Shown: positions 41,050-51,096, counted from the first letter of the stretch. The stretch is DNA of 64,000 bases from Natrinema versiforme JCM 10478 (GCF_000337195.1 NZ_AOID01000026.1:81097-145096), one strand, 5' to 3'. Translations and numbers: made by a program. The notes: generated from the sequence alone by a model not told the origin.

Positions 41050-41858
41050 GCGCCGGTCGACCCGACGCGACCGGGACGCCGCGGCCGGCCGGCTACTATC
41101 ACCTCGCGCGGGCCGTTCTCTACCGGGAGTACCTGCTGTTCGTCCGGTATCCCGCAAACGCCATCGGCGGGCTCGTCATCTCGGTGTTCTTCTTCGGGCT
41201 GTTGTTCTACGGCGGCCGAGCGATCGCCGGGCAGGCGCTGACCGACTCCATCGAAGGGATCATCGTCGGCTACTTCCTGTGGTCGCTCTCGGTGGGCGCG
41301 TACTCCTCGATATCGAACGACATCGGGAGCGAGGTCCAGTGGGGAACCCTCGAGCGCCACGTCATGTCGCCGTTCGGGTTCGCCCCCGTTGTCCTGTTGA
41401 AAGGGGTCGCCAAGATCGTCCGGTCGTTTCTCACCTCCGCGGTGTTGCTCGCGGTGATGCTCGTCATCACCGGAACGGGCCTCGAGCTGAACTTCGTGAC
41501 GACCGTCGTCGTCGCGACGCTCAGCATCGTCTCGGTGTTGGGCCTCGGGCTGGCCGCGGGCGGGGTGACCGTCCTCTACAAGCAGATCGGCAACTGGCTC
41601 AACCTGCTCCAGTTCGGCTTCATCGTGTTGATCTCCGCGCCAGCCTTCGACCTCGGCTGGCTCCGGTGGCTCCCGCTCGCGCAGGGCAGCGCGCTCCTCC
41701 AGCGGACGATGATCGACGGCGTCCGGCTCTGGGAGTTCCCGCCGGCGGAGCTCGCCGTCCTGCTCGCGGTCGCCGTGGGCTACTTCGCGGCCGGCTACGC
41801 CGTCTTCCAGTACGCGACCCGCCGGGCGAGACGCCTCGGCGTCCTCGGGGATTACTGA
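41046..41858 (+). CDS. ABC-2 type permease
   Basis: A 270-residue six-helix permease of the ABC-2 family. Segments include YREYLLFVRYPANAIGGLVISVFFFGLLFYGG (first helix), WGTLERHVMSPFGF (coupling helix region, ERHVxSP) and four further helices ending in an Arg-rich tail. With the overlapping ATPase it forms a two-gene exporter; substrate unknown (drug, lipid or polysaccharide efflux are typical of the class). Confidence 0.9.
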   Translation: MSAGRPDATGTPRPAGYYHLARAVLYREYLLFVRYPANAIGGLVISVFFFGLLFYGGRAIAGQALTDSIEGIIVGYFLWSLSVGAYSSISNDIGSEVQWGTLERHVMSPFGFAPVVLLKGVAKIVRSFLTSAVLLAVMLVITGTGLELNFVTTVVVATLSIVSVLGLGLAAGGVTVLYKQIGNWLNLLQFGFIVLISAPAFDLGWLRWLPLAQGSALLQRTMIDGVRLWEFPPAELAVLLAVAVGYFAAGYAVFQYATRRARRLGVLGDY

Positions 41859-41942
41859 CCCGCCTCCGCCTCGCACCCGACCGGCGTCGTCCGGACCCGC
41901 ATCCCCGCCAGATTCACCCCCTCGGCACCCGTTCGGTCCGGT

Positions 41943-42188
41943 ATGGCCCACGACAGGATTCACGCGCGCAAGCCGACCCACGACCTCGAGCGGTGGTCCG
42001 TCGGGACGATCGACGCCGTCGCTCGGCGGGACGGCCACGCGGTCTTCGAGGTAACGACCGAGGACGGCGACGCGATCGAACTCGTCGTGACGGTCGCGAT
42101 CCGCGATCTCGTCCTCCGCAGACTCGACCTCGAGGCCGACGAGTCGCCGGTCGGTGCCCGGGTCTGGTACCGGACACGCGGCGGCTGA
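41943..42188 (+). CDS. Small conserved-type haloarchaeal protein
   Basis: An 81-residue protein: basic N-terminus MAHDRIHARKPTHDLERWSVG, then alternating strands (GTIDAVARRDGHAVFEVTTEDGDAIELVVTVAIRDLVLRRL) ending VWYRTRGG. It resembles a small beta-barrel or OB-like fold. No motif identifies a function. It precedes the CsaA-like gene by 48 bases, and co-transcription is possible. Confidence 0.65.
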   Translation: MAHDRIHARKPTHDLERWSVGTIDAVARRDGHAVFEVTTEDGDAIELVVTVAIRDLVLRRLDLEADESPVGARVWYRTRGG

Positions 42189-42236
42189 CACGCGAGAACC
42201 GATACCTAATTTTCGGTGGGGACGCTATTCCGGCGC

Positions 42237-42560
42237 ATGGTCGAGAGTCCGTTCGACGTGACTATCGAAGTCGGCGAAGTGATCGACGCCGAACCGTTCC
42301 CCGAAGCGGAGAAGCCGGAGATGACCAAGCTCTGGATCGACCTCGGCGACGAGGAGATTCAGTCGGCCGCGCAACTCGACTACCACTACGACGCCGCCGA
42401 CCTCGAGGGGCGGCAGGTGCTGTGTGCGACCGATCTCGGCTCGGTACGGATCGCCGGCTTCAAATCCGAGGCGCTGACCGTCGGCGTCCCCGGCGAGGAG
42501 GGGTATCCCGTGTTGGTCTCGCCCGACGAGGACGTGCCGCTGGGCGGACCGTTGTACTGA
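42237..42560 (+). CDS. CsaA-like tRNA-binding domain protein
   Basis: A 107-residue protein with the EMAP/CsaA OB-fold pattern: VTIEVGEVIDAEPFPEAEKPEMTKLWIDLGDEE (residues 8-40), SAAQLDYHYDAADLEGRQVLCATDLGSVRIAGFKSEALTVGVPGEEGYPVLVSPDEDVPLG. Stand-alone members bind tRNA or act as export-related chaperones. The ATG at 42237 starts at the fold; the upstream ATG at 42216 adds seven unlikely residues. Confidence 0.82.
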   Translation: MVESPFDVTIEVGEVIDAEPFPEAEKPEMTKLWIDLGDEEIQSAAQLDYHYDAADLEGRQVLCATDLGSVRIAGFKSEALTVGVPGEEGYPVLVSPDEDVPLGGPLY

Positions 42561-42961
42561 CTCGGACTCGGAGTGCCCCGTTCGCTCGCTCTGCCCGCTA
42601 GACCGAATCGATCCGATTTCCGCCGCTGAAACCGGTTCAACGAGACAATAAGTATAGGCACGGGGAGCCACGGAACACACGTGGCGAGGCGGGGCGGATT
42701 CGGTCGTTGCCAATCCGACCCGTCTGACATCCGAGACATCATCGCCCCGCTCGCCACGGATCGGACATCGTTCAACCGTCGACCCCTCCCCCTCGATTCC
42801 GATCCTCCACCACCTACCACAGCGCCGAACTGATTCGACGTCGGCTCCCGGCCGACGTTCTCCGACCGACCGCTCCCGCTGAGCGACGGCTCTCGTCGCC
42901 GAGCGACCACGTCCACCGCGGATCCCGCAGGGTTTTTGCGGTGGAGGGACAGTCACCGGAT
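42561..42961 (+). other. 401-base intergenic region before mutS with a promoter and a short leaderless frame
   Basis: No convincing gene. A TATA-like aagtatag at 42650-42657 would start transcription near 42681, where a GTG opens a 50-codon frame ending at 42833. Its product would be Pro- and Arg-rich with few acidic residues, unlike haloarchaeal proteins, so a non-coding RNA or long leader of mutS is as likely. The DNA before the mutS ATG (gcagggtttttgcggtgg) has a T-run flanked by GC. Confidence 0.35.
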
Positions 42962-45694
42962 ATGACCGAGGCGACGGGTATCGTCGGGGAGTTCTTCTCG
43001 CTGAAGGAGGGAACCGACGCCGAACTACTGGCGATGCAGTGTGGCGACTTCTACGAATTCTTCGGCGAGGACGCCGAGACCGTCAGCGAGGAACTCGATC
43101 TCAAAGTCTCCCAGAAGTCCTCCCACGGCTCGTCGTACCCCATGGCCGGCGTGCCGGTCGACGACCTGACACCCTACCTCAAGGCCTTAGTCGAGCGCGG
43201 CTACCGCGTCGCCGTCGCCGACCAGTACGAGACCGATTCCGGCCACGCCCGCGAGATCGTCCGCGTCGTGACACCCGGCACCCTGCTCGAGACCAGCGAC
43301 GCCGACGCCCAGTACCTCGCGGCGGTCGTCGACGGCGGTGACGACGCCTACGGGCTCGCCTTCGCGGACGTGACGACCGGCCGCTTCCTCGTGGCGGCGG
43401 CCGACGACGCCGACAACGCGCTGACGGAGTTGTACCGGTTCGACCCGGTCGAAGTGCTGCCTGGCCCCGACGTTCGGGCGGACGACGACCTACTGAATCA
43501 GGTCCGCGATCGTATCGGCGCGACGCTCACGCTCCACGAGACCGAGGCCTTCGCGCCCAAGCGGGCGAAACACGGGGTCAGCGAGCAGTTCGGCGCGGAG
43601 ACCGTCGATCGGCTGTCGGTCGGCGAGCCGACGATCGCCGCGGCCGGTGCGATCCTCTCCTACGTCGAGGAAACCGGTGCGGGCGTCCTCGCCTCGATGA
43701 CCCGCATTCAGGCCCACCACGGTGACGACCACGTCACGCTCGACGCGACCACCCAGCGCAACCTCGAGCTCACCGAGACCATGCAGGGCGAGCGCGATGG
43801 CTCGCTATTCGCGACGATCGATCACACCGAGACCAGCGCCGGCGGCCGCCTGTTGAAGGAGTGGCTCCAGCGCCCGCGGCGCTCGCTCGAGACCCTCGAG
43901 CGGCGACAGGAGTCCGTCGCCGCGCTCTCGACGGCGGCACTCGCTCGCGACGAGTTACAGGATGCCCTCGGCGAGGCCTACGATCTGGCCCGGCTGGCCT
44001 CGAAGGCGACCCACGGCAGCGCGGACGCGCGGGATCTGCTCGCGGTCCAGGATACGCTGGCGGTCCTGCCCGAACTGGCCGATAGCATCGCATCGAACGC
44101 GGATCTGGCCGACTCGCCGCTCTCGGAGATCGTCGACCGGCCGGATCGGGACGCCGCGAGCGACCTTCGGGAGACCCTCGCGGCGGCCATCGCCGAGGAA
44201 CCGCCCTCGACGGTGACCCAGGGGGAACTCCTCCAGCGGGGGTACGACGACGACCTCGACGAGGTGATCGAGCGCCACGAGGAACTCAAGCAGTGGCTCG
44301 ACACCCTCGCCGAGCGCGAGAAGGGACAGTACGGCCTCTCTCACGTCACCGTCGACCGGAACAAGACCGACGGCTACTACATCCAGGTCGGCAAGTCCGC
44401 CGCCGACGGCGTTCCCGACCACTACGAGGAGATCAAGACCCTTAAAAACTCCAAGCGGTTCACCACCGACGAACTCGAGGAGAAAGAACGCGAGATCCTG
44501 CGGCTCGAGGAACGGCGCGGCGAACTCGAGTACGAACTCTTCGAAGAACTCCGCGACGAGGTTGCCGCACGGGCCGAACTGCTGCAAGATGTCGGGCGAG
44601 CGCTGGCAACGGTCGACGCGCTTGCGAGTCTGGCGACCCACGCGGCCGAGAACCGGTGGGTCAAACCGGACCTGGACCGCGGCGATCGGCTCACCCTCGA
44701 GCAGGGCCGTCACCCGGTCGTCGAGCAGACGACCGAATTCGTCCCGAACGACGTGCGGATGGGGTCGGCGGCCGGAGCCGCCGACCAAGAACGCGCCAGC
44801 GGGCGCGCAGACGAGGACCGTGGCTTCCTCGTCGTCACCGGCCCAAACATGTCTGGCAAATCGACGTACATGCGGCAGGTCGCTTGTATCGTCTTGCTCG
44901 CACAGGTCGGGAGTTTCGTCCCGGCGAAGGAGGCCGAGATCGGCCTCGTCGACGGCATCTTCACCCGCGTCGGCGCGCTGGACGAACTCGCGCAGGGCCG
45001 CTCGACGTTCATGGTCGAGATGAGCGAACTCTCGAACATCCTCCACACCGCGACCGAGGAGTCGCTGGTCATCTTAGACGAGGTCGGCCGCGGGACCGCG
45101 ACCTACGACGGGATCTCGATCGCCTGGGCGGCGACGGAGTATCTACACAACGAGGTGCAGGCGAAGACCCTCTTCGCGACTCACTACCACGAACTGACCG
45201 GGCTGGCGGAGAATCTCCCCCGCGTCGCCAACGTCCACGTCGCCGCGGACGAGCGCGACGGCGAGGTAACCTTCCTCCGGACGGTCCGAGACGGGCCAAC
45301 CGACCGGTCCTACGGGATCCACGTCGCCGACCTCGCGGGGGTTCCGGACCCGGTCGTCGACCGCTCGAGAGACGTTTTGGAGCGCCTGCGCGAGGAGAAG
45401 GCCATCGAGGCCAAGGGCGGGACCGCGAGCGAGCCGGTACAGGCGGTCTTCGATCTGGGAAGCGGGACGATGCAGACACAGGGCGAGCGCGAATCGCAGG
45501 CGCGAACGCAGACGGCGACGACCGATGGCGGTCCGGCGGAGGCCGACGCCGCGGACGCGTCGATCGATCCCGAGACCGAAGCCGTCCTCGAGGACCTCGA
45601 ATCGCTCGACGTGAACACGACGCCGCCGATCGAACTCGTCTCGAAAGTTCAGCAGCTCCAGGAGCGACTCGAGGACACTCCCCCATCTGAGTGA
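42962..45694 (+). CDS. mutS: DNA mismatch repair protein MutS
   Basis: A 910-residue mismatch-recognition ATPase. The N-terminal domain has the mismatch-reading Phe-Tyr-Glu in GDFYEFFGEDAE (F-x-E motif). Core and clamp domains follow. The ABC-type ATPase has Walker A GPNMSGKST (about 625), Walker B VILDEVGRGTATYDG (about 705) and THYHELTGL. The tail is acidic and ends with a MutS dimer/tetramer-like helix (ELVSKVQQLQERL). In the ATPase domain an insertion of about 20 residues (SAAGAADQERASGRADEDRG) precedes Walker A. Start ATG 42962 chosen by homology. Confidence 0.96.
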   Translation: MTEATGIVGEFFSLKEGTDAELLAMQCGDFYEFFGEDAETVSEELDLKVSQKSSHGSSYPMAGVPVDDLTPYLKALVERGYRVAVADQYETDSGHAREIVRVVTPGTLLETSDADAQYLAAVVDGGDDAYGLAFADVTTGRFLVAAADDADNALTELYRFDPVEVLPGPDVRADDDLLNQVRDRIGATLTLHETEAFAPKRAKHGVSEQFGAETVDRLSVGEPTIAAAGAILSYVEETGAGVLASMTRIQAHHGDDHVTLDATTQRNLELTETMQGERDGSLFATIDHTETSAGGRLLKEWLQRPRRSLETLERRQESVAALSTAALARDELQDALGEAYDLARLASKATHGSADARDLLAVQDTLAVLPELADSIASNADLADSPLSEIVDRPDRDAASDLRETLAAAIAEEPPSTVTQGELLQRGYDDDLDEVIERHEELKQWLDTLAEREKGQYGLSHVTVDRNKTDGYYIQVGKSAADGVPDHYEEIKTLKNSKRFTTDELEEKEREILRLEERRGELEYELFEELRDEVAARAELLQDVGRALATVDALASLATHAAENRWVKPDLDRGDRLTLEQGRHPVVEQTTEFVPNDVRMGSAAGAADQERASGRADEDRGFLVVTGPNMSGKSTYMRQVACIVLLAQVGSFVPAKEAEIGLVDGIFTRVGALDELAQGRSTFMVEMSELSNILHTATEESLVILDEVGRGTATYDGISIAWAATEYLHNEVQAKTLFATHYHELTGLAENLPRVANVHVAADERDGEVTFLRTVRDGPTDRSYGIHVADLAGVPDPVVDRSRDVLERLREEKAIEAKGGTASEPVQAVFDLGSGTMQTQGERESQARTQTATTDGGPAEADAADASIDPETEAVLEDLESLDVNTTPPIELVSKVQQLQERLEDTPPSE

Positions 45695-45753
45695 CGGGTT
45701 ACCACACCGTCTTTCCGGTGAAGAATCGGCAGTCGACGGCGGGGTGAGCGACC

Positions 45754-46584
45754 CTACGCGCGGACCGAACCCGCCGATTCCCGTCCGTCGCTCTCGTCGG
45801 CACTGCTTTCGGTTCTCTTGTCTCCGATCACCACGTTGACCGCGGCACCGACCAGCAGGACGAACGCGGTGCCGTAGAGCCAGACGACGAGCAAGATGAC
45901 CGCACCGAACGTGTCGTATGTCCCGACGGTGTTGACCAGGTCCGCGTAGATCCCGAACAGCGCCTCGAGGACGACCCAGCCCGCGGCGGCGATGACGGTC
46001 CCCGGAAGGGCCTCGCGCACTGACACGTCCACATCGGGGAAGACGTAGTAGACGGGGAAGAACGCGACGACGAGCCCGCAGAACAGGGCGATCGGGGTCA
46101 GCGCCACGATGACGGGGTGATCGATCGTCGCCAGCGTCGCCGTCGCGAGGCTCGTCCCCACGGTGGCGACCGCGATGACGACGAAGACGACGAGGCCGTC
46201 GACGACCGCCTCGCGGAGCGATTCGTCGCTCTCGCCGTACAGTTCGTCGAACGCGGTGTTCAACCCCCGAACGATCCGGACCATGCCCCAGAGCAGCGAG
46301 GCGATCCCGATGAGCGACGCACCGGCGCGCTGGGACGCATGGGTCAGCGCCTCGTAGACCAGCCCCTGACCGGCGGGGCTCAGGTGATCGCGGGCCAGCG
46401 CGACGAGGCGCTCGGTCATGTACTCGTTTCCCACCGCGCCGACGACGATCAACAGTAAGAGCAACAGCGGCAGCAAGGAGAGAAACGCGGCATGGGCGAT
46501 GCTGCCCGCCATGAACGCGACATCGCACTCGCGAACCACCGCGACGACGTCTCGAGCGACGGACTGGAGCCGCCGCAGATCCAT
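45754..46584 (-). CDS. YihY/BrkB-family membrane protein
   Basis: A 276-residue membrane protein with six helices. N-terminal RDVVAVVRECDVAFMAGSIAHAAFLSLLPLLLLLLIV is the BrkB-type start (normally ...AASLAYYALLSLFPLLL), followed by GIASLLWGMVRIVRGLNTAFDELYGESDESLREAVVDGLVV. The family was once called ribonuclease BN by mistake; its function is unknown, perhaps transport. It lies between mutS and the SDR gene, convergent with mutS. Confidence 0.85.
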   Translation of the reverse strand: MDLRRLQSVARDVVAVVRECDVAFMAGSIAHAAFLSLLPLLLLLLIVVGAVGNEYMTERLVALARDHLSPAGQGLVYEALTHASQRAGASLIGIASLLWGMVRIVRGLNTAFDELYGESDESLREAVVDGLVVFVVIAVATVGTSLATATLATIDHPVIVALTPIALFCGLVVAFFPVYYVFPDVDVSVREALPGTVIAAAGWVVLEALFGIYADLVNTVGTYDTFGAVILLVVWLYGTAFVLLVGAAVNVVIGDKRTESSADESDGRESAGSVRA

Positions 46585-46747
46585 ACCGTCGGGACGGCTC
46601 CGGTCAGCAAAAGCGCGGCGCTGGCACTCGCCATCGGAACCGCCGACGCCGAAGACGACGGCTCGACTGGCGCTGATCGACGGCGACAGCGACGCTATCC
46701 GAGAGCCATCGGAAGCGTTTTGAAACGCTGGGTTGCTCGTTAGCACG

Positions 46748-47548
46748 ATGCACGAAGCAGACTTCGACGTCGCGGGGCAGACCGCGGTCGTCACCGGTGC
46801 GAGCCAGGGAATCGGGCAGGCGATCGCGGAGACGCTCGCGGCGAGCGGTGCGGACGTGGCGATCTGTTCGCGTTCGATGGATCGGGTCGGCCCGGTCGCC
46901 GAGGGGATCGCCGACGACCCGGACGCGGGCGATGCGATCGCCGTCGAATGCAACGTCCGCGAGCGCGAGCAGGTCCAGAACCTGGTCGACGAGACGGTCG
47001 ACGAGTTCGGCGACATCGATATCCTCGTGAACAACGCCGGTGGGGAGTTCGTCGCGCCGTTCGAGGACATCTCCGCGAACGGCTGGAAGACCATCGTCGA
47101 CCTCAACCTGAACAGCACGGTCCACTGCACGCAACTCGCCGGCGAGGTCATGCGCGAGGGGTCGGGCGGCGTTATCATCAACCTCTCGAGCGTGAACGGT
47201 CAGCACGCGGCTCCAGGCGAGAGCCACTACGGCGCGTCGAAGGCGGCGATCATCCGGCTGACCGAGACGCTTGCCGTCGAGTGGGCCGAGGACGGCATCC
47301 GCGTCAACTGCGTCGCACCCGGGCTGATCCAGACCCCCGGCGTCGCCGAGACGCTCGGCATCGACAGCGAGGACATGCCGCCCCGCGAGGAGACCGACCG
47401 CCGCATCGGCCACGCGGAGGAGATCGCCGACGTGGTTCAGTTCCTCTCGAGCCCCGCCGCCTCCTTCATGAACGGCGAGACGGTGACGGCGAAGGGCGTT
47501 CCGCGGGCCGGCAACTCGATGTCGCAGGATCTGGGTCTCGAGGACTGA
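46748..47548 (+). CDS. SDR family oxidoreductase
   Basis: A 266-residue short-chain dehydrogenase: TGASQGIGQAIAE (residues 15-27), NNAGGEF (about 93), catalytic Ser in LSSVNGQH and YGASK (about 159-163), and the tail MNGETVTAKGVPRAGNS. The Arg at ICSRSMDRVG hints at NADP(H). The substrate is unknown. Starts at MHEADFDVAGQ. Not clearly linked with mutL, 139 bases downstream. Confidence 0.88.
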   Translation: MHEADFDVAGQTAVVTGASQGIGQAIAETLAASGADVAICSRSMDRVGPVAEGIADDPDAGDAIAVECNVREREQVQNLVDETVDEFGDIDILVNNAGGEFVAPFEDISANGWKTIVDLNLNSTVHCTQLAGEVMREGSGGVIINLSSVNGQHAAPGESHYGASKAAIIRLTETLAVEWAEDGIRVNCVAPGLIQTPGVAETLGIDSEDMPPREETDRRIGHAEEIADVVQFLSSPAASFMNGETVTAKGVPRAGNSMSQDLGLED

Positions 47549-47686
47549 CGACGGGATCGTGCAAGCCCGCCTCCGGACGTGAGTGAGAGTCAAGCGGGAC
47601 GTAAGACCTAACCAGTCGCCTTCTGTACGGCTATTCAGCACATCGGGTGTCGGAGCCGAGCCCCGACGCCGACCCATCGACTCATC

Positions 47687-49915
47687 ATGAGCGACGAGAG
47701 CACACACCCACAGGACGACACCGGTATCCGACGGCTAGACGAGGACACCGTCGCCCGCATCGCCGCCGGCGAGGTCGTCGAGCGACCCGCCAGCGCGGTC
47801 AAGGAACTCGTCGAGAACAGCCTCGACGCCGACGCGGACAGCGTCGACGTCACCGTCGAAGAGGGCGGTACCGAACTGATCCGCGTCGCCGACGACGGCC
47901 GCGGGATGAACGAGGCCGACCTCCGGGCGGCCGTTCGCGAGCACACGACGAGCAAGATCGATGGCCTCGAGGACCTCGAGTCCGGCGTCGCGACGCTCGG
48001 ATTCCGGGGCGAGGCCTTACACACCATCGGCTCGGTCTCGCGAATGACGATCCGCTCGCGACCCCGCGAGACCGAGGGCGCGGGCACCGAACTCGTCTAC
48101 GAGGGCGGCGAGGTGACCAGCGTCGAGCCGACGGGCTGTCCGGCGGGGACCACCGTCGAGATCGAGGATCTCTTCTACAACACGCCCGCTCGCCGGAAGT
48201 TCCTCAAGACGACCGCGACGGAGTTCGCCCACGTCAACCGCGTCGTCACCCGCTACGCGCTCGCGAACCCGGACGTGGCCGTCACGCTGACCCACGACGG
48301 CCGCGAGGTGTTCTCGACGACGGGACAGGGCGACCTGCAGGCCGCCGTGCTGTCGGTCTACGGCCGCGACGTCGCCTCGGCGATGATCCCCGTCGAGGCC
48401 AGCGGCGACGAACTCCCGCCCGGCCCCCTCGAGTCCGTCTCGGGGCTCGTCTCCCACCCCGAAACGAACCGCTCGAGCCGGGACTACCTCGCGACCTACG
48501 TCAACGGCCGCGCCGTCACGGCCGACGCCGTCCGCGAGGGGATTATGGGTGCCTACGGCACGCAACTGGGCGGCGACCGCTACCCGTTCGTCACGCTCTT
48601 CCTCGAAGTCCCCGGCGACGCGGTCGACGTGAACGTCCACCCCAGAAAGCGGGAGGTGCGGTTCGACGACGACGACGCGGTCCGCCGGCAGGTCGACGCC
48701 GCGGTCGAGAGCGCGCTGCTCGAGCACGGACTGCTCCGATCTCGGGCACCGCGAGGCCGCTCGGCACCCGGCGAGGCACGAGTCGATCCCGGTGATCGAC
48801 GCGCAGCCGAGAGCGGGACGGATTCGCCCGCCGGCGAGGCCACGACGCTCGAGTCCGGAGCCGAAACCGAAGCCCACTCACCGACCGGGGAATCGACCGC
48901 CGAAGCGAACGACGAACCGGCGACGAGCGAATCCGCAAATCTGGGGACGGATACAGCGACCGACTCGAGCGGGACGGATTCGACCGCCGGTCACGCGAGC
49001 GACTCGGACACTGCTGCCACCGCGGGCGGTTCGGAGACCGCCGACAGCACCCGATCCTCGAGCCCGCAATCCGCCTCGAGCGACGCGGATCGGGGATCGA
49101 CGACTGCGACGGAGATGAACGCTGACGGGGCCGGGAGCGCGACACCCAATTCGACCGAGACGGAGGCAGACTCGAGTCGGACCGACTCGAACCCCGAATC
49201 CGGCTCCGCGGCAGATCGGGACCGCGACCCCGAGCGCAAGTTCGCGGCCGCCACCGAACAGCGGACGCTGACCGGCGAGCCCGCGACGGGCGAGGAAACC
49301 GAGTTCGACTCGCTGCCGTCGCTTCGGGTCCTCGGACAGCTCCGCGATACCTATCTGGTCTGTGAGACGCCCGACGGCCTCGTCCTGATCGACCAGCACG
49401 CCGCCGACGAGCGGGTCAACTACGAACGCCTGCAAGAGGCCGTCGCGGACGACCCGACCGCACAGGCCCTCGCCGAACCCGTCGAACTCGAGTTGACCGC
49501 GGCCGAAGCGGAAGCCTTCGAACACTACAGCGAGGCGCTCTCCCGGCTCGGCTTCTACGCCGATCGGGTCGACGACCGAACGGTCGCCGTGACGACCGTG
49601 CCCGCGGTGTTCGCGGAGACCCTCGAGCCAGAGCGCCTGCGGGACGTGCTCACTTCGTTCGTCGAGGGCGACCGCGAGGCGGGCGCGGAGACGGTCGACG
49701 CGCTGGCCGACGAGTTCCTCGGCGACCTGGCCTGTTATCCGTCGATCACGGGGAACACGTCGCTGACGGAGGGGTCAGTGATCGACCTGCTGTCGGCGTT
49801 AGACGACTGCGAGAACCCTTATTCCTGTCCGCACGGCCGACCGGTGGTCGTCCGGTTCGACGAGCGCGAGATCGAGGATCGGTTCGAGCGGGACTATCCC
49901 GGACACGGCGGATAG
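47687..49915 (+). CDS. mutL: DNA mismatch repair protein MutL with endonuclease motif
   Basis: A 742-residue GHKL ATPase. N-terminal motifs: AAGEVVERPASAVKELVENSLDADA (ATPase motif I), DDGRGM (II), TLGFRGEAL (III). A long, low-complexity linker (about residues 360-530, Thr/Ser/Glu/Asp-rich) joins the C-terminal dimerisation domain. That domain has the metal-binding endonuclease motif DQHAADERVNYE, fitting DQHA(x)2E(x)4E, and the CPHGRP motif near the end. So this MutL should nick DNA itself, as in bacteria lacking MutH. It lies 2 kb from mutS. Confidence 0.95.
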   Translation: MSDESTHPQDDTGIRRLDEDTVARIAAGEVVERPASAVKELVENSLDADADSVDVTVEEGGTELIRVADDGRGMNEADLRAAVREHTTSKIDGLEDLESGVATLGFRGEALHTIGSVSRMTIRSRPRETEGAGTELVYEGGEVTSVEPTGCPAGTTVEIEDLFYNTPARRKFLKTTATEFAHVNRVVTRYALANPDVAVTLTHDGREVFSTTGQGDLQAAVLSVYGRDVASAMIPVEASGDELPPGPLESVSGLVSHPETNRSSRDYLATYVNGRAVTADAVREGIMGAYGTQLGGDRYPFVTLFLEVPGDAVDVNVHPRKREVRFDDDDAVRRQVDAAVESALLEHGLLRSRAPRGRSAPGEARVDPGDRRAAESGTDSPAGEATTLESGAETEAHSPTGESTAEANDEPATSESANLGTDTATDSSGTDSTAGHASDSDTAATAGGSETADSTRSSSPQSASSDADRGSTTATEMNADGAGSATPNSTETEADSSRTDSNPESGSAADRDRDPERKFAAATEQRTLTGEPATGEETEFDSLPSLRVLGQLRDTYLVCETPDGLVLIDQHAADERVNYERLQEAVADDPTAQALAEPVELELTAAEAEAFEHYSEALSRLGFYADRVDDRTVAVTTVPAVFAETLEPERLRDVLTSFVEGDREAGAETVDALADEFLGDLACYPSITGNTSLTEGSVIDLLSALDDCENPYSCPHGRPVVVRFDEREIEDRFERDYPGHGG

Positions 49916-50004
49916 GGTCGCCTCGAGGGTGTGTGATCAGAGACACAGCACCGACGCGACCCGGCGTCGGCAGTGGTAGGTGACTCGAGGCAGAACCCCC
50001 GCAC

Positions 50005-51096
50005 ATGACGACCCCGCGCGAACTCGACGGCTCGAGCGCCGGCGGCCAGTTCGTCCGGACCGCGCTCGCGCTGTCGGTCCTCGAGAACGAGCCGGTTCGG
50101 CTCGAGCACGTCCGCGGCGACCGATCGACGCCCGGGCTCCGCCACCAGCATCTGGCGGTCCTCGAGACGATGGCCGCACTCTGCGACGCCGATGTCTCGG
50201 GCGACGAACTCGGATCGGAGACGATCGAGTTCGATCCGGGCCTCGAGCCCGACGACGCGGGCGGCCGACCAGCGGACGGACCCGGCGGCCGACTCGAGGG
50301 CGGCAGCTACACCGTCGATATCGGGACCGCTGGCAGCACGACGTTGCTGTGCAACGCCCTTCTGCCGCTGGCGACGATCCTCGAGTCCCCGCTCTCGGTG
50401 ACGGTCACCGGCGGGACGGACGTGGCGTGGTCGCCGCCGCTGGACTACCTCCGCTACGTCACACTCCCGCTGGTCCGCCGGTTCGGCGTCGAGGCCGCCT
50501 GCGAGGTCGACCGCCGCGGGTTCTATCCCGACGGCGGCGGGACCGTGACGCTTCGGATCGCGCCCTCAAGTCTCGAGCCGATCGAACTCACCGAACGCGG
50601 GCCGCTCGAGGGGCTCCGACTCTACACCACCGAATCGGAATCGCTGGCCGACCGCGACGTCGCCTCTCGGCAGGCCGCAGGCGCGCTCGAGCGGTTGGAC
50701 TCGGCGTCCGATCTCGAACTGACGGAACGGTGCGAGACGACGGCAGCGAGTCCTTCGCCCGGCTCCGCGCTGGTGCTCCGCGTCGATCACGGGACCGGCG
50801 TCGCCGGATTCGCTGCCCTCGGCGAGCGCGGCAAGCCCGCCGAGCGGGTCGGCGAAGACGCCGCGGACGCCGCGAATCGCTTTCTCGAGGGGGCAGCCCC
50901 GGTCGATCGGCACATGGCCGACCAGTTGCTCGGCTTTCTCGCGCTCGCCGGCGGCCAGGTACGAATTCCCGCCGTGACCGACCACGTCGAGACGCGGTGT
51001 GCGCTGCTCGAGGAGTTTGGAGCGAAAATCGACCTCGAGCGGGAGGTTGAGACGGCGGTGGTATCGGTCGCGTCGCCGCTGGACGGGGGTCAGTAG
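50005..51096 (+). CDS. rtcA: RNA 3'-terminal phosphate cyclase
   Basis: A 363-residue enzyme that converts RNA 3'-phosphates to 2',3'-cyclic ends with ATP, via a covalent histidine-AMP. N-terminal LDGSSAGGQFVRTALALSVL, RSTPGLRHQHLAVL, CFYPDGGG-like segment RRGFYPDGGGTVTLRI (about 170), and the catalytic histidine in PVDRHMADQLLGFLALAGG (about 305). No RtcB ligase is adjacent. Preceded by mutL at 89 bases. Confidence 0.92.
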   Translation: MTTPRELDGSSAGGQFVRTALALSVLENEPVRLEHVRGDRSTPGLRHQHLAVLETMAALCDADVSGDELGSETIEFDPGLEPDDAGGRPADGPGGRLEGGSYTVDIGTAGSTTLLCNALLPLATILESPLSVTVTGGTDVAWSPPLDYLRYVTLPLVRRFGVEAACEVDRRGFYPDGGGTVTLRIAPSSLEPIELTERGPLEGLRLYTTESESLADRDVASRQAAGALERLDSASDLELTERCETTAASPSPGSALVLRVDHGTGVAGFAALGERGKPAERVGEDAADAANRFLEGAAPVDRHMADQLLGFLALAGGQVRIPAVTDHVETRCALLEEFGAKIDLEREVETAVVSVASPLDGGQ

